NCBI GenBank assembly: GCA_024639035.1
Contig: JAHEJE010000043.1
Location: 1 to 12,666 of the forward strand
Reading direction: 5' to 3'
Origin: Alphaproteobacteria bacterium
GTDB lineage: Bacteria; Pseudomonadota; Alphaproteobacteria; Rhizobiales; Aestuariivirgaceae
DNA: 12,666 bases
Shown in pieces: positions 4,795 to 12,666 of this stretch (the first letter of the stretch is position 1; each line of letters begins with the position of its first letter). The notes under the pieces are model-generated. The model worked only from the letters and a program-made list of their open reading frames with translations, was not told the origin of the DNA and searched no databases. Position numbers and translations under genes: made by a program.

Positions 4795-7083
4795 TTATCG
4801 GCGGCGCCCGCGTGCGCGACGAGCGGGCCCTTGACGCCGTGGTTTGCGGCCGGCTGGCTTGCCCTTTTTGCCACTGCCAACGAGTTCAAAGCGCAGGCCC
4901 CCGGCAATCGGCGTGACCTCGAGCAGGCGCACCTCGACGGGGTCGGCAAGCTGAAAGGTCTCGCCGGTCTCGGCGCCGATCAGCGCATGACGGGTTTCGT
5001 CATGGATGAAATAGTCGCCCTTGATCGATGAGACGGGGACAAAGCCGTCGGCGCCGGTGTCGGCGAGGCGAACGAACAGGCCGGCGCGGGTGACGCCACT
5101 TATCCGCCCGGAAAACAGCGAGCGCACCCGGTCGGCCAGGAAAGCCGCCAGCAAACGGTCGCTGGTGTCGCGCTCGGCCAGCATGGCCCGGCGTTCGGCG
5201 CCGGAAATGGCTTCTGCCGTTTCCGTCATGTTGGCGATGTCCCATTCGCTCAGGCCGTCCTTGCCCAACTTGCAGGCATCGATGAGAGCATGGTGGACCA
5301 GCAGGTCGGCATAGCGCCGGATCGGCGAGGTGAAATGGGCATAGCGGCGCAGGTTGAGGCCGAAGTGGCCCTGGTTGTGCGGGCTGTAGATGGCCTGGGA
5401 CTGGGTGCGCAGCACGACGTCGTGGACGATCTGCTGGAAATCCTTGCCCTCGACCTTGCGCAACAGATCGTTGAAGTTCCGCGGCTTCATGACCTGGCCC
5501 TTGGGCGACGACAGGCCGAGCGATTGGAGAAACTCGCCCAGAGCCACGACCTTTTCCGCCGCCGGGGCTTCGTGTGCCCGGTAAGGAAAGGCCATGGCGT
5601 GCTCTTCCAGCGTTTCAGCGGCGGACACATTGGCCTGGATCATGAACTCTTCGATCAGCTTGTGGGCCTGGAGCCGCTCGGGAACGTGGACACGCTCGAC
5701 GAAACCCTTGTCGTCCAGCACCAGCTTGCGTTCCGGCAGGTCCAGTTCCAGCGGGCCGCGCGTCCTGCGGGCACTGTCAACAGCGGTATAGGCTTGCCAC
5801 AGCGGCCGGAGGACCGGCTCAAGGAGCGCCGCGGTTTGGTCGTCTGGGCGTCCGTCGATTGCCGATTGGGCCTGTTCGTAGGACAGGCTGGCCTGGGATC
5901 GGATCGTGGCCCGTTCGAAGCGGTGAGAAATCTTTGTGCCATTGGCGTTGAAGGTCATGGAGCAGGCCAGGACCGGACGATCCTGGCCGTGCTTCAGCGA
6001 ACACAGGTCGTTGGAAATGCGCTCCGGCAGCATCGGCACCACGCGGTCGGGAAAATAGACAGAATTGCCGCGCTCGCGGGCCTCGCGGTCCAGGGCCGTG
6101 CCGGGCCGGATGTAGTGGGCGACATCGGCGATGGCCACAATCACCAGGAAGCCGCCGGCGTTGGCCGGGTCATCGTCCGGTTGGGCCCACACGGCATCGT
6201 CGTGATCGCGGGCGTCGGCCGGATCGATGGTGATCAGTGGCAGTTGGCGCAGATCGCGCCGGCCGCCGCCGTGCCGGGCACCGTCGTGCCGGAAAGGCTT
6301 GAGCTCCTTTGCCTGTTTTATCGTGTCGTCGTTGAAGGCCAGCTTGATGCCATGCTGGTGGGCGGCGATCAGCGATATGTTGCGCTGGTCGGCGGTGCTG
6401 CCCAGGCGCCCGACGATGCGGGCGGTCTTCAGGCCGCGGCCGCGGTCACGCACAAGTTGGACTTCTACCAGTTCGGATTCCCTGGCGCCGCCGTCGTTGC
6501 CGGGCAGGACATCCCATTCTTCGCGCTCACGCTTGTCCACCGGAATGACCCGGCCCGGCCCGCCGGCGCGGCGGTAGACGCCAAGCGTCCGCGTTTCCGG
6601 AACCAACAGCCGGCGGATCATGCGGGCTTCGTAAGCGTAGATGTCGGAGACGGTCGGATTGAGCCGGGCGAGGATCCGGTCGCCGTCGGTCGGCGGTTGC
6701 AGGTCGCTTCGCCGGCCGGCGGCTTTGGGTGCCTGAACGACAATGGCCGGCACCGCGCCTTCTGCCTCTTCGTCCCATTGTTCGGGGCGGGCGGTGAGTT
6801 CGCCGTCCTCGTCGCGGCCGGTTACGACCAGCACAGCCACCGGGGGCAGGGTGCCGGGGGCGCGCAGGCGCCGTCCGCGGCGGCCGAGCAAGCCCTTGTC
6901 GGTCATCGCCTTGAGCAGTTTCTTCAAGGCAACGCGCTCGGGGCCGCGAATGTTAAAGGCCCGGGCAATCTCGCGTGTTCCCGGTGTGCCGGGACTGTTG
7001 CGAACAAATTCCAGGATTTGCTCTTCGCTGGGCAATGGCACGATCTTGCCGGCGCCCGACTTGTCCTGTTTTCTTGGGGCCAC
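4795..7083 (-). CDS. rnr: ribonuclease R
   Basis: RNase R is a 3'-5' exoribonuclease that degrades structured RNA, including rRNA and tmRNA-tagged messages. The 762 residues show, in order: a winged-helix-like N-terminus (about 20-75), a cold-shock/OB region, and the RNB catalytic domain with TIDPADARDHDDAVW (Asp287, Asp293, Asp295, Asp296 as metal ligands). Next come the HFTSPIRRYADLLVH signature and an S1 domain (GRISGVTRAGLFVRL to GADGFVPVSS). The C-terminal tail is very rich in Arg, Lys and Gly, as expected for RNase R. Translation starts at a GTG, only 5 bp after the topA stop, with GAGG overlapping the end of topA, so coupling to topA is likely. A long open frame on the opposite strand here is a codon-bias shadow. 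Confidence 0.97.
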   Translation of the reverse strand: MAPRKQDKSGAGKIVPLPSEEQILEFVRNSPGTPGTREIARAFNIRGPERVALKKLLKAMTDKGLLGRRGRRLRAPGTLPPVAVLVVTGRDEDGELTARPEQWDEEAEGAVPAIVVQAPKAAGRRSDLQPPTDGDRILARLNPTVSDIYAYEARMIRRLLVPETRTLGVYRRAGGPGRVIPVDKREREEWDVLPGNDGGARESELVEVQLVRDRGRGLKTARIVGRLGSTADQRNISLIAAHQHGIKLAFNDDTIKQAKELKPFRHDGARHGGGRRDLRQLPLITIDPADARDHDDAVWAQPDDDPANAGGFLVIVAIADVAHYIRPGTALDREARERGNSVYFPDRVVPMLPERISNDLCSLKHGQDRPVLACSMTFNANGTKISHRFERATIRSQASLSYEQAQSAIDGRPDDQTAALLEPVLRPLWQAYTAVDSARRTRGPLELDLPERKLVLDDKGFVERVHVPERLQAHKLIEEFMIQANVSAAETLEEHAMAFPYRAHEAPAAEKVVALGEFLQSLGLSSPKGQVMKPRNFNDLLRKVEGKDFQQIVHDVVLRTQSQAIYSPHNQGHFGLNLRRYAHFTSPIRRYADLLVHHALIDACKLGKDGLSEWDIANMTETAEAISGAERRAMLAERDTSDRLLAAFLADRVRSLFSGRISGVTRAGLFVRLADTGADGFVPVSSIKGDYFIHDETRHALIGAETGETFQLADPVEVRLLEVTPIAGGLRFELVGSGKKGKPAGRKPRRQGPARRARGRRR

Positions 7084-7088
7084 CGACC

Positions 7089-9665
7089 TCAGGCCTTGGC
7101 CGCGGTCTTCTTGGCGGCCTTGCGTGCCCGCTTCTTGGCCGGTTTCTTGCCCTTGGCGGCCCTGGCGGCGATCAGCTCCACGGCCTGTTCCAGGGTGACG
7201 GCATCGGGGGTCAGGTCTTTCGGCAGGGTCGCGTTGATCTTGCCGTGCTTGACATAAGGACCGTAGCGGCCGTCCATCACCGCAATGGCGCCGCCGCCAT
7301 CGGGATGCTCGCCCAGTTCGCGCAGGGCGGCTGCAGCGTTGCGCCGTCCGCCCTTGGCCTGGCGCTCGGCGAGCAGGTCGACGGCCCGGTTGATGCCGAC
7401 GCTGAACACCTCCTGAGCGCTTGACAAGCTGGCGTAAAGGCCGTCGTGCAGCACAAACGGGCCATAGCGCCCCAGCCCTGCGGTGATCGGCTTGCCGGTC
7501 TCGGGATGGGCGCCGATTTCGCGGGGCAGCGACAACAGCTGCAATGCCAGGCCCAGGTCGGTTTCAGCCGGATCGTAGCCCTTGGGGATCGACGACCGTT
7601 TCGGCTTTTCGCCGTCCTCTGGCTTGCCGAGCTGCACATATGGGCCGAAGCGGCCCTCGTGGCGGGTGACCGGCTGGCCGGTCTCGGGATCTTCGCCAAG
7701 GACGATGCCTTCGGCGGGAACGGCGCCCTTGGCGGCCTCTTCGCCATTGCCGAGCTGTCTGGTGTAGCGGCAGTCGGGATAATTCGAGCAGCCGATGAAG
7801 GCGCCGAACTTGCCGACTTTCAGCGACAGTTGGCCATCATCGCAGGACGGACACGTGCGGGCCGGCTGGCCGTCCTCGCGCTCGGGGAATATGTGCGGCC
7901 CGAGCAACTGGTTCAAGGCCTCGAGAACCTCCGAGACCCGCAAGTCCTTGATCTCGTCGACGGCGCCGATGAAATCCTTCCAGAAGGTGTGAAGCACGGT
8001 CTTCCAGTCGGCCTCGCCGGCGGAAATCTGGTCGAGCTGCTGTTCCAGGTTGGCGGTAAAATCATACTCGACATAACGGGCGAAAAACGACTCCAGGAAG
8101 GCGATCACCAGCCGGCCCTTGTCCTCGGGGATCAGGCGGCGCTTGTCCATGCGGACGTAGCCGCGGTCCTGCAGCACGGTCAGGATCGCCGTGTAGGTCG
8201 ACGGCCGGCCGATGCCGAGTTCTTCCATCTTCTTGATCAGCGAGGCTTCGGAATAGCGCGGCGGCGGTTCGGTAAAATGCTGTACGCCCTTGAGCTGCTT
8301 CATACCGACGACGTCGCCGGTGCTCATCGCCGGAAGACGCTTGCCGTCGTCGTCGTCGCCGTCGTCGCGGCCTTCCTGATACAGTTTCAAAAATCCGTCG
8401 AAGCGCACCACCGAGCCCGAGGCCCGCAAGGTATAGGATTTCCCGTCGGTGCCGGTCGCGGTGATGTCGACGGCGGTGCGTTCCAGTTCGGCGCTTTCCA
8501 TCTGGCTGGCGATGGTGCGTTTCCAGATCAATTCATAGAGCGCTGCCTGGTCTTTCTGCAAATACCGCGAAACATCGGACAGCCGGCGTGACATTTCAGT
8601 CGGGCGTATGGCCTCGTGGGCTTCCTGGGCGTTCTTGGCCTTGGTGCGGTAGACGCGCGGGCTGCCGGGAACGTAGGGTTCGCCGAAATTCTGCAAGATG
8701 GTGTTGCGGGCCGCGGCGATGGCCTCGTTGGCCATCTGCACACCGTCGGTCCGCATGTAGGTTATGAGACCGACGGTTTCACCGCCGATGTCGATGCCTT
8801 CATACAGACGTTGCGCGGTCTGCATGGTCTGCTTGGATGAAAAGCCGAGTTTGCGCGAGGCTTCCTGCTGCAGCGTCGAGGTTGTGAACGGCGGGTAGGG
8901 GTTGCGCTTGACCGGCTTGCTTTCGGTCTTGGCAACGCTGAAACGGCCATCCTTGAGCGCGGTCTCGATGGCCCTGGCGGCTGCTTCGTTGCCGATCGAC
9001 AGTTTCTCGAGGCGTTTGCCGTCGATGGCGTTCAGGCGGGCTGAAAACGGGTCGCCGGCAGCGGTGCGCATATCGGCTTCGATGGTCCAGTACTCATCGG
9101 TGCGGAATGCCTCGATCTCCATCTCGCGGTCGGCGATCAGGCGCAGGGCCACCGATTGTACCCGGCCGGCCGAGCGCGAACCCGGCAGCTTGCGCCACAG
9201 GACCGGCGACAGGGTAAAGCCGACCAGGTAATCCAGCGCGCGGCGGGCCAGATAGGCATCGACCAGGGAATGATCGATCTGGCGCGGGTTGCGCATCGCC
9301 TCGAGGACGGCATTCTTGGTGATGGCGTTGAACACCACCCGCTCGATAGGTTTGTCTTTCAGCAGTTTCTTCTGCCGCAATATTTCCAGCACATGCCAGG
9401 AGATGGCCTCACCCTCGCGGTCGGGGTCGGTGGCGAGGATCAGCTTGTCGCCCTGTTTGAGCGCATCGGCGATGTCCTTGAGGCGTTTGGATGAACGCGA
9501 ATCAACATCCCAGGACATGGCGAAGTCCTCGTCCGGTCGCACTGATCCGTCCTTGGCCGGCAAATCGCGCACATGGCCGTATGACGCCAGGACTGTGTAG
9601 CCCTTGCCGAGATACTTGTTGATGGTCTTTGCCTTGGCAGGCGATTCAACGACGACAACGTTCAT
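7089..9665 (-). CDS. topA: DNA topoisomerase I
   Basis: TopA relaxes negatively supercoiled DNA by transient single-strand cleavage. Its 858 residues show a Toprim domain (Glu7 in VVVESPAKAK; Asp80, Asp82 and Glu84 in ATDPDREGE), the SAGRVQSVAL segment, and the catalytic tyrosine Tyr303 in ITYMRTDG. A C-terminal part follows with one Cys4 zinc finger (Cys605, Cys608, Cys626, Cys632). After it come three repeats of the type GRFGPYVQLG, GRYGPFVLHDG and GRYGPYVKHGK, the C-terminal repeat of alphaproteobacterial TopA, and a Lys/Ala-rich tail that should bind DNA. An acidic GRDDGDDDDGK loop sits mid-protein. ATG 9665 has a GGAA ribosome-binding site 6-7 nt upstream. It is the first gene of the unit topA-rnr-DUF983-Nudix. 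Confidence 0.98.
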   Translation of the reverse strand: MNVVVVESPAKAKTINKYLGKGYTVLASYGHVRDLPAKDGSVRPDEDFAMSWDVDSRSSKRLKDIADALKQGDKLILATDPDREGEAISWHVLEILRQKKLLKDKPIERVVFNAITKNAVLEAMRNPRQIDHSLVDAYLARRALDYLVGFTLSPVLWRKLPGSRSAGRVQSVALRLIADREMEIEAFRTDEYWTIEADMRTAAGDPFSARLNAIDGKRLEKLSIGNEAAARAIETALKDGRFSVAKTESKPVKRNPYPPFTTSTLQQEASRKLGFSSKQTMQTAQRLYEGIDIGGETVGLITYMRTDGVQMANEAIAAARNTILQNFGEPYVPGSPRVYRTKAKNAQEAHEAIRPTEMSRRLSDVSRYLQKDQAALYELIWKRTIASQMESAELERTAVDITATGTDGKSYTLRASGSVVRFDGFLKLYQEGRDDGDDDDGKRLPAMSTGDVVGMKQLKGVQHFTEPPPRYSEASLIKKMEELGIGRPSTYTAILTVLQDRGYVRMDKRRLIPEDKGRLVIAFLESFFARYVEYDFTANLEQQLDQISAGEADWKTVLHTFWKDFIGAVDEIKDLRVSEVLEALNQLLGPHIFPEREDGQPARTCPSCDDGQLSLKVGKFGAFIGCSNYPDCRYTRQLGNGEEAAKGAVPAEGIVLGEDPETGQPVTRHEGRFGPYVQLGKPEDGEKPKRSSIPKGYDPAETDLGLALQLLSLPREIGAHPETGKPITAGLGRYGPFVLHDGLYASLSSAQEVFSVGINRAVDLLAERQAKGGRRNAAAALRELGEHPDGGGAIAVMDGRYGPYVKHGKINATLPKDLTPDAVTLEQAVELIAARAAKGKKPAKKRARKAAKKTAAKA

Positions 9666-9709
9666 CTGTGTTCCGCATAGTGACTGGCCGATGTGCCGGG
9701 GAAGTTGCG

Positions 9710-9738
9710 GTCATATCGGGCTGCGGGTTGTTTCGCAA
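9710..9738 (-). promoter_or_regulatory. topA: probable topA promoter
   Basis: On the minus strand, TTGCGA (9738-9733, preceded by C) and TATGAC (9715-9710) are separated by exactly 17 bp, each matching four of six consensus bases. Transcription would start near 9703, giving a leader of about 38 nt. An imperfect inverted repeat (9718-9725 with 9734-9742, 8 bp with a one-base bulge) covers the -35 hexamer and spacer and could be an operator. Confidence 0.55.
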
Positions 9739-9817
9739 GCCCCGTTGCAGGGCAGGTTTAATTTCATGCTGGCCGGTGCGACAGCGGGCTTTAGTCTGAT
9801 GACCCACTGTTTGCACG

Positions 9818-9823
9818 TATAAG
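9818..9823 (+). promoter_or_regulatory. possible -10 box for the small downstream gene
   Basis: TATAAG matches five of six -10 bases and is the best candidate on the plus strand between topA and the gene at 9916. The -35 side (TCTGAT at 9795-9800, 17 bp upstream) is poor, and the leader would be about 85 nt. A second AT-rich hexamer, TATATT at 9852-9857, is an alternative. Confidence 0.25.
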
Positions 9824-9915
9824 TTGGTAGACCTGTGAAATTACACGCATTTATATTGAACGGCAGAAGGGTGAACGGGATTCGCCCATAACCATACAAC
9901 ATTCGGGCTGCACAA

Positions 9916-10167
9916 ATGGCAGAGAAATCAACGGCATTGCAACGACATAGCTACGGGACGCGGCAGTCGCCGACCGCGGCGCCGCAAGGTGGAGCACACG
10001 CAACCGCACTGTCAAAGGACGCCGGGACCGAGGCCACGGCGCAGTACATCGCCGATTTGCTGCTTGAGTTGCGCAACATGGCGCGTGGGGCCAACCTGCC
10101 ACACTTGGCGTATTTTCTCGAAATGGCCTTCTACGAAGCCTTCAACCAGGCTCACAAGGGCAAATAG
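9916..10167 (+). CDS. conserved hypothetical protein, 83 residues
   Basis: I cannot name a function. The C-terminal half, YIADLLLELRNMARGANLPHLAYFLEMAFYEAF, resembles a short helical module found in many small Hyphomicrobiales proteins (pattern IADLxxELRxxAxxxxLxxLAYFLExAxxEA), as I recall. The first 40 residues are Ala/Ser/Thr/Gly-rich and look disordered. No signal peptide, membrane helix or cysteine. The start is the ATG at 9916; upstream there is no strong ribosome-binding site. It is divergent from topA and convergent with dprA, with only 4 bp between its stop and the end of dprA, a tight arrangement that argues both frames are real. The C-terminal helices could mediate dimerisation or binding to a partner, but this is inference. 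Confidence 0.82.
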   Translation: MAEKSTALQRHSYGTRQSPTAAPQGGAHATALSKDAGTEATAQYIADLLLELRNMARGANLPHLAYFLEMAFYEAFNQAHKGK

Positions 10168-10171
10168 AGCT

Positions 10172-11293
10172 TCAGTCGATCAGGCAAATCTTCGAGCCTG
10201 ATTGCCACTCGATGCGGCCGGCAAGATCCAGTTCCAGTATGGCGGTGATGACGATCTGGGCGCTCAGGCCGCTTTCGCGAATGAGGTCGTCGACATCGAC
10301 CGGTGACGGGCCGAGCAGGGCCAGGATGCGGCGGCGGTCGGTCTGGGCGATGTCGATGTCGCCGCTCAGGTCAGGCGGGTCGGCGGCGGGTTGGCCGAAG
10401 TCCTGACGCAGTATCATGTCGCGGGCGGTCAACGGGTTGACCGCGTCGACCACATCCCTGGCACCGGTGATCAGGGTGGCGCCATCCTTGATCAGTTTGT
10501 TGGTGCCGGCAGCGCGCGGGTCCATCGGCGAGCCGGGTACGGCGAATACCTCCCGGCCCTGTTCACCGGCCATTCGCGCGGTGATCAGCGAACCGGACCG
10601 CAGGGCCGCCTCGACCACGACTACGCCGAGGGAACACCCCGAGATAATGCGATTGCGGCGCGGGAAATACTCCGCCTTAGGCCTGGTGCCCGGCGTCATT
10701 TCGCTCAGCACCACGCCCTGGTTGGCGACCGCTTCGTGCAGTTCGGCATTTTCCGGCGGGTAGATGACATCTATGCCGCCGGCCAGCACCGCGATGGTGC
10801 CGTTCTCCAGTGCGGCTTCATGGGCGGCGGTGTCAATGCCGCGAGCGAGGCCGGACACCACGGTGAATTCGGCCTTGCCAAGTTCGGCCGCCAGTTGTCT
10901 GGTGAATTTGCGGCCGACGGCGGATGCGTTTCTGGCGCCGACGATACCGATGCAGATCGAGGTCAGCAGCTCAAACCGCCCCTTGGCGCAGATCAGCGGC
11001 GGCGCATCCGGGATATGGCGCAGGAACGGCGGGTATGCGGCTTCGCCGAGCGCAATGAAGCGGGCGCCATAGTTGACCGCGGCTTCGTAATCCCTGGCGG
11101 CGGCGTCTTTCGGGTAGATGCGGATCGCCCGTCTGAGGCCGCCACGCCTGGACAGCTCTGGAAGCGCCTGCAGCGCAGCGCTTGCTCCGCCGAAGCGGTT
11201 GACCAGGCGACGGAAAGTCGCCGGCCCGACGTTCTCGGACTTGTAAAGTTGGAGCCAGTCGATGCGCTGCTGATCGTCGAGCAGTTCGGTCAT
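10172..11293 (-). CDS. dprA: DNA-processing protein DprA
   Basis: DprA binds incoming single-stranded DNA and loads RecA during natural transformation; the gene is also kept widely in bacteria not known to be competent. The 373 residues show an N-terminal SAM/HhH-like part (LQLYKSENVGPATFRRLVNR). A Rossmann-like DprA domain follows, with GIVGARNAS, VVSGLARGIDTAAHEAAL, AVLAGGIDVIYPPEN, PRRNRIISG and SGSLITARMAGEQGREVFAV. A C-terminal winged helix (about 320-373) completes it. All family blocks are present, so it should be functional. The start is the ATG at 11293, which overlaps the plsY stop as ATGA; the longer frame from 11857 runs through plsY and is rejected. It is the last gene of pyrC-plsY-dprA and converges on the small gene at 9916. 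Confidence 0.97.
   Translation of the reverse strand: MTELLDDQQRIDWLQLYKSENVGPATFRRLVNRFGGASAALQALPELSRRGGLRRAIRIYPKDAAARDYEAAVNYGARFIALGEAAYPPFLRHIPDAPPLICAKGRFELLTSICIGIVGARNASAVGRKFTRQLAAELGKAEFTVVSGLARGIDTAAHEAALENGTIAVLAGGIDVIYPPENAELHEAVANQGVVLSEMTPGTRPKAEYFPRRNRIISGCSLGVVVVEAALRSGSLITARMAGEQGREVFAVPGSPMDPRAAGTNKLIKDGATLITGARDVVDAVNPLTARDMILRQDFGQPAADPPDLSGDIDIAQTDRRRILALLGPSPVDVDDLIRESGLSAQIVITAILELDLAGRIEWQSGSKICLID
10177..10204. repeat. inverted repeat at the convergent gene ends
   Basis: CGATCAGGC (10177-10185) pairs with GCCTGATTG (10196-10204) over 9 bp including one G-T pair, with a 10-nt loop. It lies inside the last codons of dprA and 9 bp after the stop of the small convergent gene. 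No T run follows on either strand, so it is at best a partial terminator or RNA-end-protecting hairpin. Confidence 0.35.
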
Positions 11294-11919
11294 TGTGCGC
11301 CCGGGGGCGATGAGCGCAAGCGGATCCTGCTTTCCTCGCCGCGCGCCAGCCGCCGGAGATTTTCGCGGTGGGCATAGAAAATGACGCCGGCGACAAACAT
11401 CGATGGCAAAATCAGATGAGTGTGGCCGAGGAGCCAGGCGGATACCGGCATTGCAGCGCTGCCGACCAGGCTGGAGACCGAAGAGAACCAGAATGCCAGG
11501 GCCAGAATGACCCAGATGGCGATAAAGATGAGTGCCAAGGGCCAATAGAGGACAAACAGGGCGCCGAGATAGGTCGCCACACCCTTGCCGCCCTTGAATT
11601 TCAGCCATACTGGCAGGACGTGGCCGAGGAACGCGGCAACGCCTGCCACCACCGCTGCCGTCTCGCCGGCGGCCAGACGGGCGAGCAGAACCGGGATGGC
11701 GCCTTTCAGCATGTCGCAGGCCAGAGTTGCCAGGGCGATCTTCTTGGAACCGGTGCGCAGGACATTGGTGGCGCCGATATTGCCGGAGCCGATGGAGCGG
11801 ACGTCGCCGAGACCGCCCATTCGGGCCAGCAGCAGGCCAAACGGTATCGACCCACACAGATAGCCGAAAATGGTCCAGACTGCGGTCAGGGCAAGTGAAA
11901 CATCACCGGCATCTTGCAT
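11290..11919 (-). CDS. plsY: glycerol-3-phosphate acyltransferase PlsY
   Basis: PlsY transfers an acyl group from acyl-phosphate to glycerol-3-phosphate, the first acylation of phospholipid synthesis, in the inner membrane. The 209 residues carry the family motifs: SIGSGNIGATNVLR (motif 1), the KGAIPVLLARL segment after CDML, WLKFKGGKGVATYLG (motif 2, a glycine-rich phosphate-binding loop) and HRENLRRLARGEE (motif 3). About five hydrophobic helices alternate with these loops, as expected. The ATG at 11919 follows a good GGGGAG ribosome-binding site 8 nt upstream and lies 40 bp after the pyrC stop. The stop overlaps the dprA start by 4 bp, so the two are probably translationally coupled. Confidence 0.97.
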   Translation of the reverse strand: MQDAGDVSLALTAVWTIFGYLCGSIPFGLLLARMGGLGDVRSIGSGNIGATNVLRTGSKKIALATLACDMLKGAIPVLLARLAAGETAAVVAGVAAFLGHVLPVWLKFKGGKGVATYLGALFVLYWPLALIFIAIWVILALAFWFSSVSSLVGSAAMPVSAWLLGHTHLILPSMFVAGVIFYAHRENLRRLARGEESRIRLRSSPPGAQ

Positions 11920-11959
11920 TTAGCCGCTCCCCAAAACTCTTGGTGCCGAGGCCCCGCCT

Positions 11960-12666
11960 CTAATCGTAGGCATAGACGGTGCGCCCGGCAACGACTGTTT
12001 CGAGAACCCGGCCTTCGAGGGTGCGGTGCTCGAACGGTGAATTCTTGGATCGCGAGCGCAGCTTGACATCCTCCACGGTCCACGACTTGTCGAGGTCGGC
12101 GATGACGAAGTCGGCGGGCGCGCCGGGGGCGAGACTGCCGCCTTCCAGACCGAGCAGGCCGGCCGGAGCCGCCGTCAGCGCTTCGATCAGGCGGGGGAGT
12201 TCGACATCGCCGGAATGATGCAGGCTGGCGGCGGCCGAAAACAGAGTTTCCAGTCCAATCGCGCCAAACTCGGCTTCGGCAAAGGGCAGGCGCTTGGTAT
12301 CTACGCTTTGCGGGTCGTGGCTTGAGACGATGACATCGATCGTGCCGTCGCGGAGGCCTTTGAGCAGCGCCTGGCGGTCGCTTTCGGCGCGCAGCGGCGG
12401 CGCTATCTTGAAGAACGTGCGATAGGCGCCGACATCGTTTTCGTTGAGCACCAGGTGATTGACGCAAACACCGCAGGACACCGGCAGTCCGCGCTGTTTT
12501 GCCCGGCGCACCACCTCAACCGAAGCTGCGCTCGACAACTGGGCTGCGTGATAGCTTGCGCCGGTCAGTTCGACGAGGCGAATGTCGCGCTCCAGCAGGA
12601 TGACCTCGGCGGCGGCGGGAATGCCGGGCAGGCCCAGCCGGGTCGACATCTCGCCTTCGTTCATCA
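11960..12666 (-). CDS. pyrC: PyrC-type dihydroorotase homologue, 5' end outside window; possibly non-catalytic
   Basis: About 235 C-terminal residues of a class I dihydroorotase-like amidohydrolase of usual length near 430 are present. The frame is open at the right edge, so the N-terminal HxH metal motif cannot be seen. Family blocks: STRLGLPGIPAAAEVILLER, VNHLVLNENDVGAYRTFFKI, APPLRAESDRQALLKGLRDG and the GAIGLETLF segment. Odd: where active enzymes have a CHxST histidine ligand this protein has AAQLSS (Gln), and where they have TDHAPH with the catalytic Asp it has SSHDPQ (Ser). Only the His of the HHL-type motif remains (VNHL). This pattern is like the non-catalytic PyrC-like partner of aspartate carbamoyltransferase (PyrX) known from pseudomonads. 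I expect pyrB upstream, outside the window. Its stop is 40 bp before plsY. Confidence 0.9.
   Translation of the reverse strand, partial: MNEGEMSTRLGLPGIPAAAEVILLERDIRLVELTGASYHAAQLSSAASVEVVRRAKQRGLPVSCGVCVNHLVLNENDVGAYRTFFKIAPPLRAESDRQALLKGLRDGTIDVIVSSHDPQSVDTKRLPFAEAEFGAIGLETLFSAAASLHHSGDVELPRLIEALTAAPAGLLGLEGGSLAPGAPADFVIADLDKSWTVEDVKLRSRSKNSPFEHRTLEGRVLETVVAGRTVYAYD

Noticed and set aside
5290..7257. Plus-strand open frame of 655 codons
   Set aside because: It is antisense to rnr and the end of topA. Both of these have full catalytic motifs, and the open opposite frame follows from GC-rich codon bias.
7446..8591. Plus-strand open frame of 381 codons
   Set aside because: Antisense to topA, with no recognisable motif; a codon-bias shadow.
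10391..11377. Plus-strand open frame of 328 codons
   Set aside because: Antisense to dprA, which has all family motifs.
11294..11857. Upstream extension of dprA in the same frame
   Set aside because: This part overlaps plsY in another frame and gives Arg/Ser/Pro-rich sequence unlike DprA. The ATG at 11293 overlapping the plsY stop is the natural start.
1..12666. Mobile elements, CRISPR arrays, prophage, toxin-antitoxin or defence genes
   Set aside because: No transposase, integrase, direct-repeat array or defence domain was seen. All genes have uniform composition and housekeeping or conserved families.

Overview
This window looks like a chromosomal core region of an alphaproteobacterium of the order Hyphomicrobiales (Rhizobiales). 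The reasons are the GC-rich sequence with strong G/C third-position preference, the divK-pleD pair, the neighbouring DUF3572 gene, an L33 without zinc-binding cysteines, and the order topA-rnr-DUF983-Nudix-rpmG beside pyrC-plsY-dprA. I see no mobile element, CRISPR array, tRNA, rRNA or sign of recent transfer.

Layout from left to right. (1) Positions 1-828, minus strand: a DUF3572 gene and a HAD-like gene, 8 bp apart; the HAD gene runs off the left edge. (2) Positions 829-1006: a divergent control region with a perfect 16-bp palindrome touching a probable divK promoter. (3) Positions 1007-2781, plus strand: divK and pleD, overlapping by 4 bp. These are the single-domain cell-cycle response regulator and the diguanylate cyclase that makes c-di-GMP. 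(4) Positions 2782-3200: about 420 bp without a gene, holding an AT-rich stretch and several inverted repeats, including a 50-nt hairpin I cannot assign. (5) Positions 3201-9738, minus strand: topA, rnr, a DUF983 membrane protein, a Nudix hydrolase and rpmG. The last has its own promoter, leader hairpin and intrinsic terminator. (6) Positions 9916-10167, plus strand: a small conserved-looking protein of unknown function. (7) Positions 10172-12666, minus strand: a PyrC-type dihydroorotase homologue (5' end outside the window), plsY and dprA, with plsY and dprA overlapping by 4 bp.

How the genes work together. DivK and PleD act in the cell-cycle and polarity phosphorelay. TopA, RNase R and L33 are DNA topology, RNA decay and ribosome housekeeping. 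PyrC, PlsY and DprA join pyrimidine synthesis, phospholipid synthesis and single-stranded DNA handling in one transcription unit, an arrangement I recall from other rhizobia.

I found no convincing undescribed system. The observations most worth checking are: loss of metal and catalytic residues in the PyrC-like protein, which suggests a non-catalytic dihydroorotase; the perfect palindrome in the divK promoter; and the structured non-coding stretch between pleD and rpmG.
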